64,000 nucleotides of DNA. It comes from Macrosoma leucophasiata. Taxonomy: Eukaryota; Arthropoda; Insecta; Lepidoptera; Hedylidae. Where the stretch lies: NCBI GenBank assembly GCA_036365455.1, contig JAWQUS010000030.1, positions 15,210,001 through 15,274,000 on the forward strand, in the 5' to 3' direction. The notes under the pieces are model-generated. The model was not told where the DNA came from, searched no databases, and saw nothing but the letters and a program-made list of their open reading frames with translations. Shown one piece after another: positions 28,515 to 39,149 of the stretch; position 1 is the first letter of the stretch, and every line of letters begins with the position of its first letter. A program made the position numbers and the translations under genes.

Positions 28515-30012
28515 GCCTTCGAGCAATGGTAATAAAAACGATGCGCGTAATTATAGACCCATCTCAAAACTGTGTATTTTTGCTAAAATCTTTGAAAAAA
28601 TAGTCTACACTCAGGTGTACTCTATCATCAACTTTTTTAAATGAACAACATGGGTTTCTTGAAAAACGTTCTACATCTACAAATTTACTTACGTTCGTCG
28701 AATATACCTCTCGCAACATGGACTCTGGTGGGCAGGTCGACTCAGTGTTTACTGACTATAGTAAAGCTTTTGATCGTATTGATCATCAAATGCTACTCAG
28801 TAAACTTCTGCGCGCAGGGATTCATGGAGACTTGTTTAGATGGTTCACTTCGTATGTAACGAACAGATCTCAATCGGTGGTAGTTAATGGTTCTGCTTCT
28901 GATTGGTCTCAAGTTCCCTCAGGTGTGCCCCAGGGATCTCTGTTGGGACCTTTGCTTTTTGTCCACTTTATCAACGACATCAACACTTGCTTTCAGAATT
29001 CCGATTTTATCTTATATGCTGATGATATGAAAGTTTACAAAACGATGTCTGACTGTAAACTTCTGCGAGAGGATTTGAACCGTTTCGAGAGATACTGTGT
29101 TGGTAAGAAGTTGGATCTGAACGTCTCTAAATGCTACTCCATGACCTTCACCAGAAAAGTCAGGCCAATTCATTTCAAATATAGTTTAAAGGGTGCGCCG
29201 CTTATGATAGTTAATGAAATTCGCGATCTCGGAGTTATTCAGGATTCTAAATTAATTTATTATAAACATATAGATTATATTATTAAAAAGGCTAACAGAG
29301 CTATGGGATTTATCATGCGAACCTGTTCCGAATTTTCGGATATTAAAGTAATCAAAATTCTATATTGTTCTTTTGTGCGAAGCATTCTTGAATACGGCTC
29401 ACAAGTCTGGAGTCAAGTCAAGTCTCTCTCCTATTATCAATTATATTCTAATAGATTAGAGTCTGTACAAGCTCGCTTTCTCAGATATCTGCAATACAAA
29501 TGCAAGACTAATGATAGAGACTACGAGGCCAGATGCGTCAGACAGCATATGCTGCCTCTATCTGAGAGACGTCGTATAGCGGACGTAGTTCTCCTTTGTA
29601 AAATAGCCCAAACTGATATAGACTCTTCTCAGCTTTTATCATACATTAATATTAGAGTACCATCACGCGCACGTACATAACCTATTTATTTATCCACACC
29701 AAAGTATCATACAAGTCATAGACAAAACTCGTTCTTCTCTAGGGCATTAGCAGAATTCAATAAAATAAAAGATTTTCCAGAACTGGATCTATTTGTAACG
29801 CAACCTGTATCTGTAGTAAACACGTTGACTAGGCACTGGTTCGCCGCGCATTCTCATATTTCCAAGTTATGAAATCTAATTGTAATTTTAAGTCATTCTA
29901 ATATTTGTTAAGTGTGTTCTATAGTTTCTTATATGTCAAAACATGTAATTGGTTTTTATTAGTTATCTGTTGTATAATGTTAATTAGTCATAATAAACTG
30001 TTTGTTTTCCAA
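28515..30012 (+). mobile_element. 5'-truncated non-LTR retrotransposon copy 1 (CR1/Jockey group)
   Basis: Begins in coding sequence (NYRPISKLCIFAKIFEKIVY at about 28537), passes a disabling stop/frameshift near 28638, and ends with a 3'UTR and poly(A)-like run at 30002-30012. The C-terminal 60-odd codons after the TAA at 29678-29680 are still recognisable in frame. Same family as 52684-55215. Confidence 0.88.
28718..29680 (+). CDS. Reverse transcriptase fragment of LINE copy 1
   Basis: 320 codons covering palm and thumb: FTDYSKAFDRIDH, SGVPQGSLLGPLLF, LYADDMKVYK (catalytic YADD near 29010) and the C-terminal LEYGSQVW / RLESVQARFLRYLQ region. It lacks the endonuclease and N-terminal fingers. 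The Met codon is internal to the ancestral ORF, not a true start. It stops early at 29678-29680 compared with the 52.7-kb copy, so the enzyme is not functional. Confidence 0.9.
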   Translation: MDSGGQVDSVFTDYSKAFDRIDHQMLLSKLLRAGIHGDLFRWFTSYVTNRSQSVVVNGSASDWSQVPSGVPQGSLLGPLLFVHFINDINTCFQNSDFILYADDMKVYKTMSDCKLLREDLNRFERYCVGKKLDLNVSKCYSMTFTRKVRPIHFKYSLKGAPLMIVNEIRDLGVIQDSKLIYYKHIDYIIKKANRAMGFIMRTCSEFSDIKVIKILYCSFVRSILEYGSQVWSQVKSLSYYQLYSNRLESVQARFLRYLQYKCKTNDRDYEARCVRQHMLPLSERRRIADVVLLCKIAQTDIDSSQLLSYINIRVPSRART

Positions 30013-30153
30013 GAAAAAAAAATCTAGCATGGAGTAAGACATTATAAGGGGGTTATGCATTGTAAATACCTATAAATGTTTTGCCATTCATGCGGCCATA
30101 AAATCTCCACAATTTTTAGTAGGTATATACAACATAATATGTACTAGAATTTA

Positions 30154-30424
30154 GGGGTAGTAGAGCTCCAGTGACGGAGCTCGCGCGCGTAGCCGCATTA
30201 CCTTATATACTTGCCGCTAAATGGTAGTGTTCAGCACTATCGCGTTCTGGTCAGGTGGTACGGCCCTGTAATTTCCGGCACAGAGGCATAACACCTTTGG
30301 CCTCAGGAGTAGTAACGCATCTGCATTTTGACCTTGATCTTTGTGTGGGTGTCTATAGGCTGCAGTTATCAGTTAACATCAATGTGAACTGCATGCTTGC
30401 TTTCCACTTCCATAACATAAATAA
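30154..30424 (+). mobile_element. Repeat A, near full length
   Basis: Sense copy with 'agagctccagtgacggagct' hairpin at 30162-30181; small deletions in 'gcaccaccgcatt' and 'taatgtacggccc'. Confidence 0.9.
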
Positions 30425-30649
30425 AATGTAGGAGAAGGGTTGACATTTAATTAGAAATTGTAATGTTATGAGATTTACTTTACATAATAAATTATCGAAT
30501 CTGAAAAAAGACGTCTCATTGACAATGATATTATTTTTGATAGAGAATAGATTACTAATCTAGTATAGATTAGTACCTTATTAGAAGTTGTAATGTAGAT
30601 AACATTGCACCCGTCCGAAGCCAGGGCGGGTCGCTTGTATATTATATAA

Positions 30650-30840
30650 ATTACCCGTGGTCAAAATAATTCGCCAGAGGTCGTCAATTATCCGGGATTG
30701 CGGGCAGAGTCGAGTCAAGTTACGTACGTTTTAGCGAACGGATTTACCTAAATTGCCCAGTAAATGTTTCATTTCCAACACCTATTACGGCTCTTCATGT
30801 TTCATTTTGTTCATAAATCATGGTAATGTATGTATTTAGG
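30650..30840. repeat. Third copy of the 28.3-kb segment
   Basis: 'tatccgggattgcgggcaga', 'gttacgtacgttttagcgaa' and 'cttcatgtttcattttgttc' match 28318-28450, so the LINE at 28.5-30.0 kb lies between two copies. Confidence 0.55.
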
Positions 30841-30921
30841 GGTTATAACTCACACCGGTTCCTAATGAATCTTTAATTTTGTAGTGTGTGACAAAGACTT
30901 TTGTAGCACATGGCCATGTAA

Positions 30922-31215
30922 AGAAATCTATACAAATAAATAAAATTGGGGTGTCTGTTTGTAATATTAAAATAACCGCTTTTTACTACATTGTACATAT
31001 ACCAAAACAACATTTTTACAATTTTTGTCTGTCTGACAGTTTGTTCTCGCTAATCTTGAGAACGGACCGATTTTGACAGGACTAAGCACTGGCAGATAGC
31101 TTATGTAATAAGGAGTAACTTAGGCTACTTTTATACTAGCTGCGCCCACGACTTCGACCGGGTTGATACTGAACAATAATAAATTCTCACGCGGACGAAG
31201 TCGCGGGCACAGCTA
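30922..31215. mobile_element. Helitron-like element (family E)
   Basis: From 'acaaataaataaaattgggg' to 'gcgggcacagctag' followed by T. The last 80 bp are a small unit with inverted ends ('ctagctgcgcccacgacttc' ... 'gaagtcgcgggcacagctag'). Confidence 0.7.
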
Positions 31216-31296
31216 GTTGAAAAAAAAACGTACCTTCAAGCCTGCTTTCCCCGAAGAAAAGCAGACGTATGCATGTATTCAAGCATACTTACCACA

Positions 31297-31492
31297 AATA
31301 TACGACCTACCATGACCAAATAGGTCTGTCTGATGGTGGGGTCAAAAGTCCTACGAATCGGCGTGCGTGTATGAAGAGAAAGAGAATGATGAAGGTAGAT
31401 GAGGCACGGGAGATTTGTCAGGACCGGAATATCTGGCGCTTCACACTCTCTGCCTACCCCGTTAGGGACCTGGCGTAAAGATACACACATAC
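31297..31492 (+). mobile_element. LINE C-terminal tail fragment
   Basis: Encodes YHDQIG, MKVDEAREICQDRNIWRF and AYPVRDLA, the same tail as 5487-5727, ending 'gcgtaaagatacacacatac'. Confidence 0.65.
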
Positions 31493-31498
31493 TTACCA

Positions 31499-31680
31499 CA
31501 ACAAATACCCAAGATTCGTCGGTAACGTTTTGTATCATTTACAGATGGCGAGCATATAGACATCTCCGAGGGTGGCACTAAGAAACTATCAGGTAATGGA
31601 AAAATCACAATAGCACCAGAGATAAAGGATAGCACACATTTATCTGTGATAGCCTCCGACCCGGGGATCGAAAAGTCATG
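31499..31680 (-). mobile_element. SINE family C, partial
   Basis: Antisense match to the full copy at 63431: 'gatagcctccgacccgggga', 'gagataaagga', 'agatggcgag..', 'gacatctccgag'. The tRNA-like head is lost. Confidence 0.55.
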
Positions 31681-31689
31681 CACCCTTAA

Positions 31690-32410
31690 ATCTCACTTCA
31701 CTACAAATTGTGAATCGGACTGTTGAAAGAAGAGAGGAGTTCAATAAAGTGTTTTTCTTCTTCTTCTTTAATTTCTCCACATCTGGTGGAAGTTCTCTTT
31801 TCGGCGTGTGGTGCGATGTAGAAATTTGAACGGAGGAAAATGGCATCAGATCAAACAGTTCGGCAGAGACTCATATTGTAAAGGCGATAGAAAATGCAAC
31901 AAATGTCCTGTCACATCTTCACCGTCACCTGTCAAATCTTTGAACACATTAAACTCTAATTATTCCGAGGGTGCTTACATAGAGAAAGAAGTTACCGGTA
32001 CTGTTCAGTACCGATCGGCGTAGGTTTGCCTTACATTAAGAAACCGGTAAATCTGTCCACAGTGACAACGAAGTCCATCGTACGACAATTTTTTACTTAA
32101 CGGTACCGAACTGTTCTGATTCCTTTGTACCGGCAACCGTACCGTATTTGTATGTAAGTCGGTACCCTAAGGCAGTAGGAACAAAGTTCGCCGGACCAGC
32201 TAGTACTTGATAAAACTTTTTAAACACAGCTATTAAGTTATTACAAGTTCTGTAAAACAGATGCGCACAGAATAAGCCATAATAAATCGAGACACTTAAG
32301 TTGTACTAATCCAATTGCACCTGTTTCGAGCTTTGGATTTATGTTCACTATGCTTTTAAATCTTGATATTTATCGAACCGATTTGTTATTGCGTCGGTAA
32401 AGTTTAAACT
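31690..32410. other. Unassigned DNA
   Basis: No recognised coding or repeat content apart from a short TTC run at 31760-31775. Confidence 0.35.
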
Positions 32411-32677
32411 TCTGGTGGTAGAGTTCCAGTGTAGGAGCAAGGCCGTAGGCTATCGGACCAGATAGTACTTATTTCTATCTCTCTACAGGTAGATTAATAT
32501 TATCATGTTCCGGTTAAATGGTAATGTATGGTATCATAGTAACTATCACAGAGACATAACAGCTAAGGTCTCGGGGGTGGCCACGCATCTGCATTTTGAC
32601 GTCTGGTTATTATGAGTGTCTATAGGGTACAACCGTCACATCCATGTGAACTGCGTGCTTGTCTGCCATCATAAAAG
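32411..32677 (+). mobile_element. Repeat A, diverged
   Basis: Sense copy; 'ggtggtagagttccagtgta' start, terminal hairpin destroyed, 'acgcatctgcattttgacg' retained. Confidence 0.75.
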
Positions 32678-32729
32678 AACATAATGTTACTTATTAACAT
32701 ATAACATATTATTTTTATGTATCTATCTT

Positions 32730-32990
32730 ACTAGCTGACCCGGCAAACTTCGTATTGCCTCAAAATGATATAATGTGTAAAAGGTTTGATAGATACGTAC
32801 TATTTGTATGGGAAAATGAAATTGTGGTTTTTACTATTTTCCTTCATTTTATTCCTATTTTCTTACCGTTTAAACCTTCCCTGGACTTCCAAAAATCATT
32901 CAAAACCAAAATTGGCCAAGTCGGTCCAGCCGTTCTCGAGTTTTAACGAGACTAACGAACAGCAATTGATTTATATACCTATATAGATGT
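32730..32990. mobile_element. Helitron-like short repeat
   Basis: 'ctagctgacccggcaaactt' start, 'aagtcggtccagccgttctc' core, 'atatacctatatagat' end; similar to 3620-3832. Confidence 0.55.
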
Positions 32991-33424
32991 TTGAGATTTG
33001 TGAGCAGTGGAGATATCGAATAACGATATTCCTACAAGATAAGACCACCACAATTGACTATCACTATCCACCGCAATTTTCATTCGATCTAATCTAACCT
33101 ATCTCATTTAAGTGTTTTCTGCTGACGCCGGACTGACCAAAGCGGATTCCACTTCGGATTCTATCGAGTCTTATTATGGAAACAGAGAACCTACATTTAA
33201 TTAACATTGATTCTTACTTTGCCGTCGTAGTAATTAATTTTTATTCGTGTTAACAGATACTTTATTTGCTTTCGCAATCTTTTTGGATATGTTCCTACTC
33301 AACAGAAGCAGAGTAATATTTGAGAGTAGTAGAAATTCATAAAGGTCAAAATGCAGATGCGTTGCCATCCCTGAGCGGTGGGGTCTTTACGTCCCGACAC
33401 CAAGAAAAAAAACCTATTTTATAA

Positions 33425-33600
33425 GTTATAGCGGCCCGCCCCGGCTTCGCGCGGTGCAATGTTACTACCCTCTCCTATTCATCTTAGCGTGATGTTATAT
33501 AGCCTTAAGCCTTCCTCGATAAATGGGCTATCTAACACTGAAATAATTTTTCAAATCGAACAAACAAACTCTTCAGCTTTATAATATTAGTATAGATTAA
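33425..33600. mobile_element. Helitron-like short repeat
   Basis: 'gcggcccgccccggcttcgc' start, 'ggctatctaacactgaaata', 'tcagctttataatattag'. Inverse of 42748-42950. Confidence 0.6.
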
Positions 33601-33721
33601 AACTGTCCTCTCTGTCCTAGACAAAGAGAATTTTCCCAATTTAAATATTTGTGTAACACGTAACAAGTATTCCTTTTAACAACAAAATGAAATTGTTTTA
33701 AACTTTCACGATTTGTATTCA

Positions 33722-33870
33722 TATTTTTATATTGTAAACGGGATTTAATCGCGTACTATTTTAATCGAAGTATTTACCTCGACACTCGACGTTTCGGCCG
33801 TAATGCGACGGCCGTGGTCACGAGTAGACTGCTGCTCCATGGTGTCATCGTCTCGTACCCGCGCCAGTTC
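33722..33870. repeat. PLE terminal repeat, left arm
   Basis: 149 bp, identical in inverse to 35860-36008. Includes 'cgtttcggccgtaatgcgac', a GC-rich hairpin next to a GAAAC box. Confidence 0.93.
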
Positions 33871-35729
33871 CTAACACTGTCATTAATTTATCCAGCACAC
33901 CTTTGGATAACGCAACAGAGAGTGTATTGGCAAAGGGATTAAATTTTGCTTTGACACCGCGACAAATCCCATATGAGACCGTTATCGGTAGTGTGGAGGA
34001 AGCTCTGATTCGCAATAAGGTGCCGCCTAGTGACGCTGAGGTGTTGAGGCAGGATGTTGCAGTCATTTTGAGAAGGGCAAAGTTACCGAAAAGTAATATC
34101 ACCATGGATGAGCGTGAAGCCCTTCATGCAATTCGCAGGAATGAGGATATTCTTGTGCTTAAGGCGGATAAAGGGAACTCAACCGTGGTTATGGATACTC
34201 ACGACTATGACAGTAAGGTGAGGGTTTTGTTGCAAAATGACCAAGTATACAAACCAGTGTCGTATAACCCAACTGCCAGGGTAACACGTCGAGTAAGAGC
34301 CATGGTCAGAGATTACGAACATCTCTTCCCGGAAGATGTATTTGAGCGTTTGCACAGACCCAAGATCGTACAGCCACCGAAATTATATGGGCTCCCCAAA
34401 GTTCATAAATCTGGCGTGCCCTTACGCCCAATAGTTAGTCAGATTGCTTCACCTACATATGATCTAGCGAAGTACATTGCGTCGGTGCTGCAGCCTCTTG
34501 TGGGAAAAGCGCCGTCTTTCGTGAAGGATTCTCGGCATTTCGTCGATATCATTAGAGGCATGAAGTTGGAACCAGATGAGATTTTGGTGAGCTTTGATGT
34601 AGAATCTTTGTTTACTAATGTACCCATTCATGAATGCCTCGAGGTGATCAGGGAGCGGCTCCGAGCCGAGGGCCTGTCGGAGTCCTACATGGTTTTACTC
34701 CGAAATTGTGTTGAAGGCAATTACTTTCTGTACCGTGGACAATATTACCTCCAGGTGGATGGCGTTGCCATGGGTAGTCCTGTGGCACCAGTGTTAGCCA
34801 ACATCTGGATGGAGTACATCGAGGCTATGATAGATCTGCAGCTGTGGAAGGTGAAGTTGTGGAAGCGCTATGTCGATGATGTATTTTGCATATTGAAGGG
34901 TGGGGAGCAGGATGTTAAACAGTTTCTGGAGTATCTCAACTCACTGCATCCTAACATAGGGTTCACTTTCGAGCTGGAATCAGGAAGATGTTTGCCTTTT
35001 CTTGACGTGAAGGTGATCGTCAGAGAGAATGGATCCATAACGCACACCGTATACAGGAAACCGACGCACACGGATAGGTATCTGAATGCTATGTCTCACC
35101 ACCATCCTCGACATCTGCAATCTGTCGTGACTTCATTGTTCAACAGAGCACGGGACTTGTGTGACCCTGAGTTCATAGACGAGGAATTATCGCATGTTCA
35201 GGGGGTACTGCGGCGGAATGGATATCGTGTGGGAGAGTACCAACCACGGCGAAGAGTGGGAGAAAAGCGTCCAGACGTCTCAAGACAACCCGTGTTCTTA
35301 CCATACATAAGAGGAATAACGGATAAGGTTGGTGATGTGCTGGACCGTTTTTCCATCAAGACCGTTTTCATGCCACCGTCTAAGATCGCGGGTTTTGTGA
35401 GAACGGCTAAGGATGTGATACCGTTTCAAACACCTGGTGTTTATAAAGTCGACTGCAGTTGCGGTAGTTCCTATATCGGTCAAACTAAGCGCACGATAGC
35501 TGAGCGAATTAAGGAGCACATAGCAGCAGTTAAGAATCGCCAGGTGAACAAGTCAGCGATCGCGGAACATCTACTGGAGTCGGGACCAAACCACTGGATC
35601 GAACTTCACAACCCGAAAATCCTCTCCACTGAACGTCACTACTATAATAGGATGGTATGTGAAGCGGTTGAAATCAGAAAATACAAAAATTTCAACCGGG
35701 AGGATGGATATAGGTTGTCAGTTTCGTGA
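33828..35729 (+). CDS. PLE reverse transcriptase with GIY-YIG endonuclease
   Basis: The frame is open from 33828 (after a TAG) to the TGA at 35727-35729. Conserved coding starts at VINLSSTPLDN (about 33879), followed by LAKGLNF, so the usual PLE N-terminus is present, but no ATG precedes it. RT motifs: KLYGLPKVHK, LRPIVSQ, FDVESLFTNVP, GVAMGSPVAPVLANIWM and the catalytic RYVDD near 34866-34880. The C-terminal GIY-YIG nuclease shows GVYKVDCSCGSSYIGQTKR, then AERIKEHI and SAIAEHLL, ending NFNREDGYRLSVS. PLEs use the nuclease to nick the target and the telomerase-like RT to copy in. Translation may start at a non-ATG codon, or need a transcript from an adjoining copy. Confidence 0.93.
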   Translation, partial: TAAPWCHRLVPAPVPNTVINLSSTPLDNATESVLAKGLNFALTPRQIPYETVIGSVEEALIRNKVPPSDAEVLRQDVAVILRRAKLPKSNITMDEREALHAIRRNEDILVLKADKGNSTVVMDTHDYDSKVRVLLQNDQVYKPVSYNPTARVTRRVRAMVRDYEHLFPEDVFERLHRPKIVQPPKLYGLPKVHKSGVPLRPIVSQIASPTYDLAKYIASVLQPLVGKAPSFVKDSRHFVDIIRGMKLEPDEILVSFDVESLFTNVPIHECLEVIRERLRAEGLSESYMVLLRNCVEGNYFLYRGQYYLQVDGVAMGSPVAPVLANIWMEYIEAMIDLQLWKVKLWKRYVDDVFCILKGGEQDVKQFLEYLNSLHPNIGFTFELESGRCLPFLDVKVIVRENGSITHTVYRKPTHTDRYLNAMSHHHPRHLQSVVTSLFNRARDLCDPEFIDEELSHVQGVLRRNGYRVGEYQPRRRVGEKRPDVSRQPVFLPYIRGITDKVGDVLDRFSIKTVFMPPSKIAGFVRTAKDVIPFQTPGVYKVDCSCGSSYIGQTKRTIAERIKEHIAAVKNRQVNKSAIAEHLLESGPNHWIELHNPKILSTERHYYNRMVCEAVEIRKYKNFNREDGYRLSVS

Positions 35730-35859
35730 AATCCGGTTATCGGGCAATGTAGACGTCGGGATGTATCGTCGGATAAATCGTCGGATGTTGTGAGTGTTGT
35801 GTGTCGGGACCTTAATGTATTGAATCGAAATAATGACGACCAACCGCGGGTAGTTCGAA

Positions 35860-36008
35860 GAACTGGCGCGGGTACGAGACGATGACACCATGGAGCAGCA
35901 GTCTACTCGTGACCACGGCCGTCGCATTACGGCCGAAACGTCGAGTGTCGAGGTAAATACTTCGATTAAAATAGTACGCGATTAAATCCCGTTTACAATA
36001 TAAAAATA
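35860..36008. repeat. PLE terminal repeat, right arm
   Basis: Exact inverse of the left arm. Its 'ggccgtcgcattacggcc' hairpin followed by 'gaaacgtcgag' resembles part of the hammerhead-ribozyme layout reported for PLE terminal repeats, but I do not see a canonical CTGATGA box. Confidence 0.9.
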
Positions 36009-36201
36009 ACAAAATGAAAGTCTTAAAGCGAACCGCATCGTGTTTTTCGGACGGTGTTTCTGTGCCTTTGTGAAATCAGCGCTGCATCGCTGCATTGCGG
36101 TTGTCGACTGCACCCTTTATAGTGCAAATGTTTTATGGGAGATGATGAGAACTTTGTATTGTTATATTATAGTCATCATATATTTTAGTCGTCATAGTTT
36201 T

Positions 36202-36355
36202 TACTGGTGGTAGAGCTCTAGTGACGGAGCTCGCGGGCGTAGGCACCATCGCATTACCTAATATACTAGCCGGTATATGGTAGTGTTCAGCACTATCGTG
36301 TTCCGGTCAGGTGGTAGTGTACGGCCATGTAATTTCCGGCACAGAGGCATAACAC
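36202..36355 (+). mobile_element. Repeat A, 3'-truncated
   Basis: Sense 5' half with complete start and hairpin; stops at 'cagaggcataacac' without a tail. Confidence 0.88.
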
Positions 36356-36359
36356 AGGT

Positions 36360-37540
36360 AAATTTTTTGTAATAGAAATTAAGTATATCGCGAAAAATTT
36401 TTGTAACTGATGACATTTTATTGTAAACATAAAATTCATGTGTTGCATACTCGTATATCTAACGCGTAATTTTTAGATGGGATTTTTGTGCCGTTTTGAA
36501 ACCTGCGGTGCACCGCTGCATTGCGACATTGGACCATATAGTTTACACTGTAATGTTATCTAGAGATTGTATTGTTGTTCGCATCGTGTCGGATCTATAT
36601 TCAATGCTTCCGCAATTCAAATAGTTTCCGTTGGGTTGGTAAAATACATTAGTTACATTCGGCACAGCCAGGTATATTGAATGTTTTATTATACTCAGTT
36701 AAATTTTTACTACTAGTACTACGCTACTGCTACGCTGCGGTGGGTATGATTTCCGGGGATTTTAGACCTCTACCTACACCTTGATTAGTACCAGATATAA
36801 AGGGATAAAATCCTTTGTCGCATGTGCTCTGCACGCTAAAAAGATATGGACCAAACCGGGACTTTACAAATTTCTTCATACTAACGTCTGCTTTAATCTG
36901 TTCAAAATAATTAATCCCTTTATCTATGACCTCGTACCCTTATCTTGCTACCATATAACACAGGCGATTTCCTTGAAAATTTAATATTTCGTCATAAAGC
37001 CTAACATCGTCTCGCATCGTATAAGATGAACGTAAACGTGACATTCTCCGACAAAACTCATAACCTAGGCTCCTAGATTTAATAACGCGTGTAAGGCTGT
37101 AAGGTGGAGCTTGTCTGGTGATATTGATGTGACAGGAATGGAATTAGGGCCATCTTTTCTGAATTCTAACTTTTTTATATATTTCTGATAGCATTTCGCA
37201 GCTCTTGTTTTGTACATCGATGTGAACTGCAAGCTTCTTTGTCGCAATACCGCAATTTTGGTACCTTTACTGGCCATGCTTTTTATGGCCATAGGATGGA
37301 CATCTGTTAGTTGGAGATCAGTTAGATATACCTAAACGTAATGTTCAGGATTCATGCAAGAATTGAACCGAAATAAGAGGGCGCTGTAAATTAGCAGCCT
37401 TTACCGGCCTACCGACTACCTTGAGCTTTATTGCCGGAGTTCTACAACCAGAATAATCTACCTATATTTTGATTTTGTGCATACCGTGCAGTTATCCATT
37501 ATCTTCGACATAAGTAACATTTTTGTGTGGCACCTCTTTT
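36360..37540. other. Unassigned DNA
   Basis: 36360-36560 and 36010-36130 share loosely similar phrases ('gcaccgctgcattgcgac' / 'gcatcgctgcattgcggt'), suggesting an old tandem duplication. Nothing coding recognised. Confidence 0.35.
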
Positions 37541-37549
37541 CACGTATGA

Positions 37550-37720
37550 ATTACACATTAGCGTTATGCACGCATGAAAATAGAAACATTAGTAAAATTT
37601 ATTTTTGTTGCTGCTCTATAGCGATGCGCATTGAAGATCCGGAACACCAGTCAACAAACAGCTCACGTTCAGAGTTCATTATGTAGTTGAAACTTGAAAG
37701 TCAGCAGGAATATTAGTTTT
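37550..37720. repeat. Duplicated segment, copy 1
   Basis: Matches 38990-39140: 'aaaatttattt', 'caaacagctcac.ttcagagttc.ttatg.agttga.acttgaa'. No frame is conserved between the copies. Confidence 0.65.
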
Positions 37721-37983
37721 CTTGCTTAAGTGGTATTTACGACCATTTTGATAAATGCTGTGGTGATGTCTACGCAATCAGGCGTCGTCATTAGAGCTAT
37801 ATAATTTCTAGACGTTTGTATTATACAGTTTTCGATCATAGTCAGTCGACCAGCGCTAAGTAGGTGTAGATGTACTTTGAGGCAGTGTGTGTGATATACG
37901 GAGCGACCAGTCGCGTGCACGCTCTCTCACGCATACACGCATTAAGACGTGTAAACAGACATTTTCACAACAGCCAAGCTCTC

Positions 37984-38078
37984 ACCGCGCTCGTGGCATT
38001 GCAAACACAATATCATCAAGATTACTCATATTGAAAAAAAAACCGCGCTCGTGGAATTGCATACACAATATCATCACA
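37984..38078. repeat. 58-bp imperfect tandem duplication
   Basis: 'ccgcgctcgtggcattgcaa' at 37985 and 'ccgcgctcgtggaattgcat' at 38043, both followed by 'acacaatatcatca'. The block 'atatcatcaagattactcat' with 'attgaaaaaaaaa' recurs at 38902. Confidence 0.75.
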
Positions 38079-38589
38079 GTCTAAAGAAAACGAACGTGTT
38101 AATTACCTACAGTCATCCAACGAACGTGTAATGTCAGAGCAATCGTGCGGGGCGTGCGACGCGCGGGAGGGAGGGGCGGTACCAAGTAGCCCATACAAAA
38201 ACTGTCATCTACTTGGGACTTAGCGATAAGGGGTGCGGGATTTAAAATTTCTTTTACTAAGTTTTTGGAAAGATGATATTGAAAAATTTGATGTCAACTT
38301 TACTGTTAATATTTTATTCTAATTTTCATTTATTATTATTGTCTGTTATATTTTACACTTTATGTACATACTTAATTCACTTAAAACGAAAAAATATGTA
38401 TTTGATATTCGGATTATATGGGACGGAGTTAAAAACGTATGGATGAATATTAGGATCGGTACATTATAATTGTTAGAATGAACACATGAAAACTGGCGAA
38501 CTGATAGACCGCCCAACTGGAATACTGGTAGATTGATGATAGACTGGTAAACTGTTGATAGGTGTAGATATATTCAGAGTTTGATAGAA

Positions 38590-38775
38590 TTTTCCATTTT
38601 ATGGAGGCTTCTCAGTACCTCAAAGTTTGGTAAAGTGCCCGGAGATGTCAACAGGCTCGCCGCCTATTATATGGGACAAAACGTGACCGGCGAATCGAGG
38701 CATGTATGCATGAATGCATGTACCACTGCCTACCCCTTAGGGGATTACGATTACGGGGATTATTAGGCGTGATGT
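38590..38775 (+). mobile_element. SINE family C, 5'-truncated
   Basis: 'tcagtacctcaaagtttggt', 'gtgcccggagatgtcaacag', 'cgtgaccggcgaatcgagg', 'taccccttaggg', ending 'aggcgtgatgtt'. Confidence 0.75.
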
Positions 38776-38989
38776 TTTCAGGATTTTTGTATATGTTCAA
38801 CGTAAACTGACGCGTTACAAACAACGTAAATAAAAACCAAAAACGTGACAACCTTAATTAATCTTCAAAGGCGATAAACTACTGTATGTACTTATACTAT
38901 GATATCATCAAGATTACTCATATTGAAAAAAAAACTCTAACCTCGTTGCATTTTCTCTAGCAACTCTTTTTCCATTTCTGAGTCATTTA

Positions 38990-39140
38990 GTGCTGTGTGC
39001 GCGTACATGAAAACAATGAACATTAATAAAATTTATTTGCATTACTTCTCTTAATACAGCACATACAAACAGCTCACTTTCAGAGTTCGTTATGCAGTTG
39101 AGACTTGAACTCAACACGAACATTAAAGTTAAATAGTAGC
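38990..39140. repeat. Duplicated segment, copy 2
   Basis: Counterpart of 37550-37720. Confidence 0.65.
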
Positions 39141-39149
39141 TGTGATTTG

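Larger units (their letters stand above)
33693..36007 (+). mobile_element. Penelope-like element (PLE), structurally intact
   Basis: One long RT/GIY-YIG frame is framed by identical 149-bp terminal repeats in inverted orientation (33722-33870 and 35860-36008), plus a 29-bp outer extension on the left. AACAAAATGAAA is present at both edges (33681-33692 and 36008-36019), a 12-bp target duplication. No disabling mutation is visible, so insertion is recent. Related fragments are at 56585 (terminal repeat) and 63053 (3' end of another PLE). Confidence 0.93.

Noticed and set aside
33845..35519. Minus-strand frames within the PLE
   Set aside because: Shadows of the RT/GIY-YIG frame.
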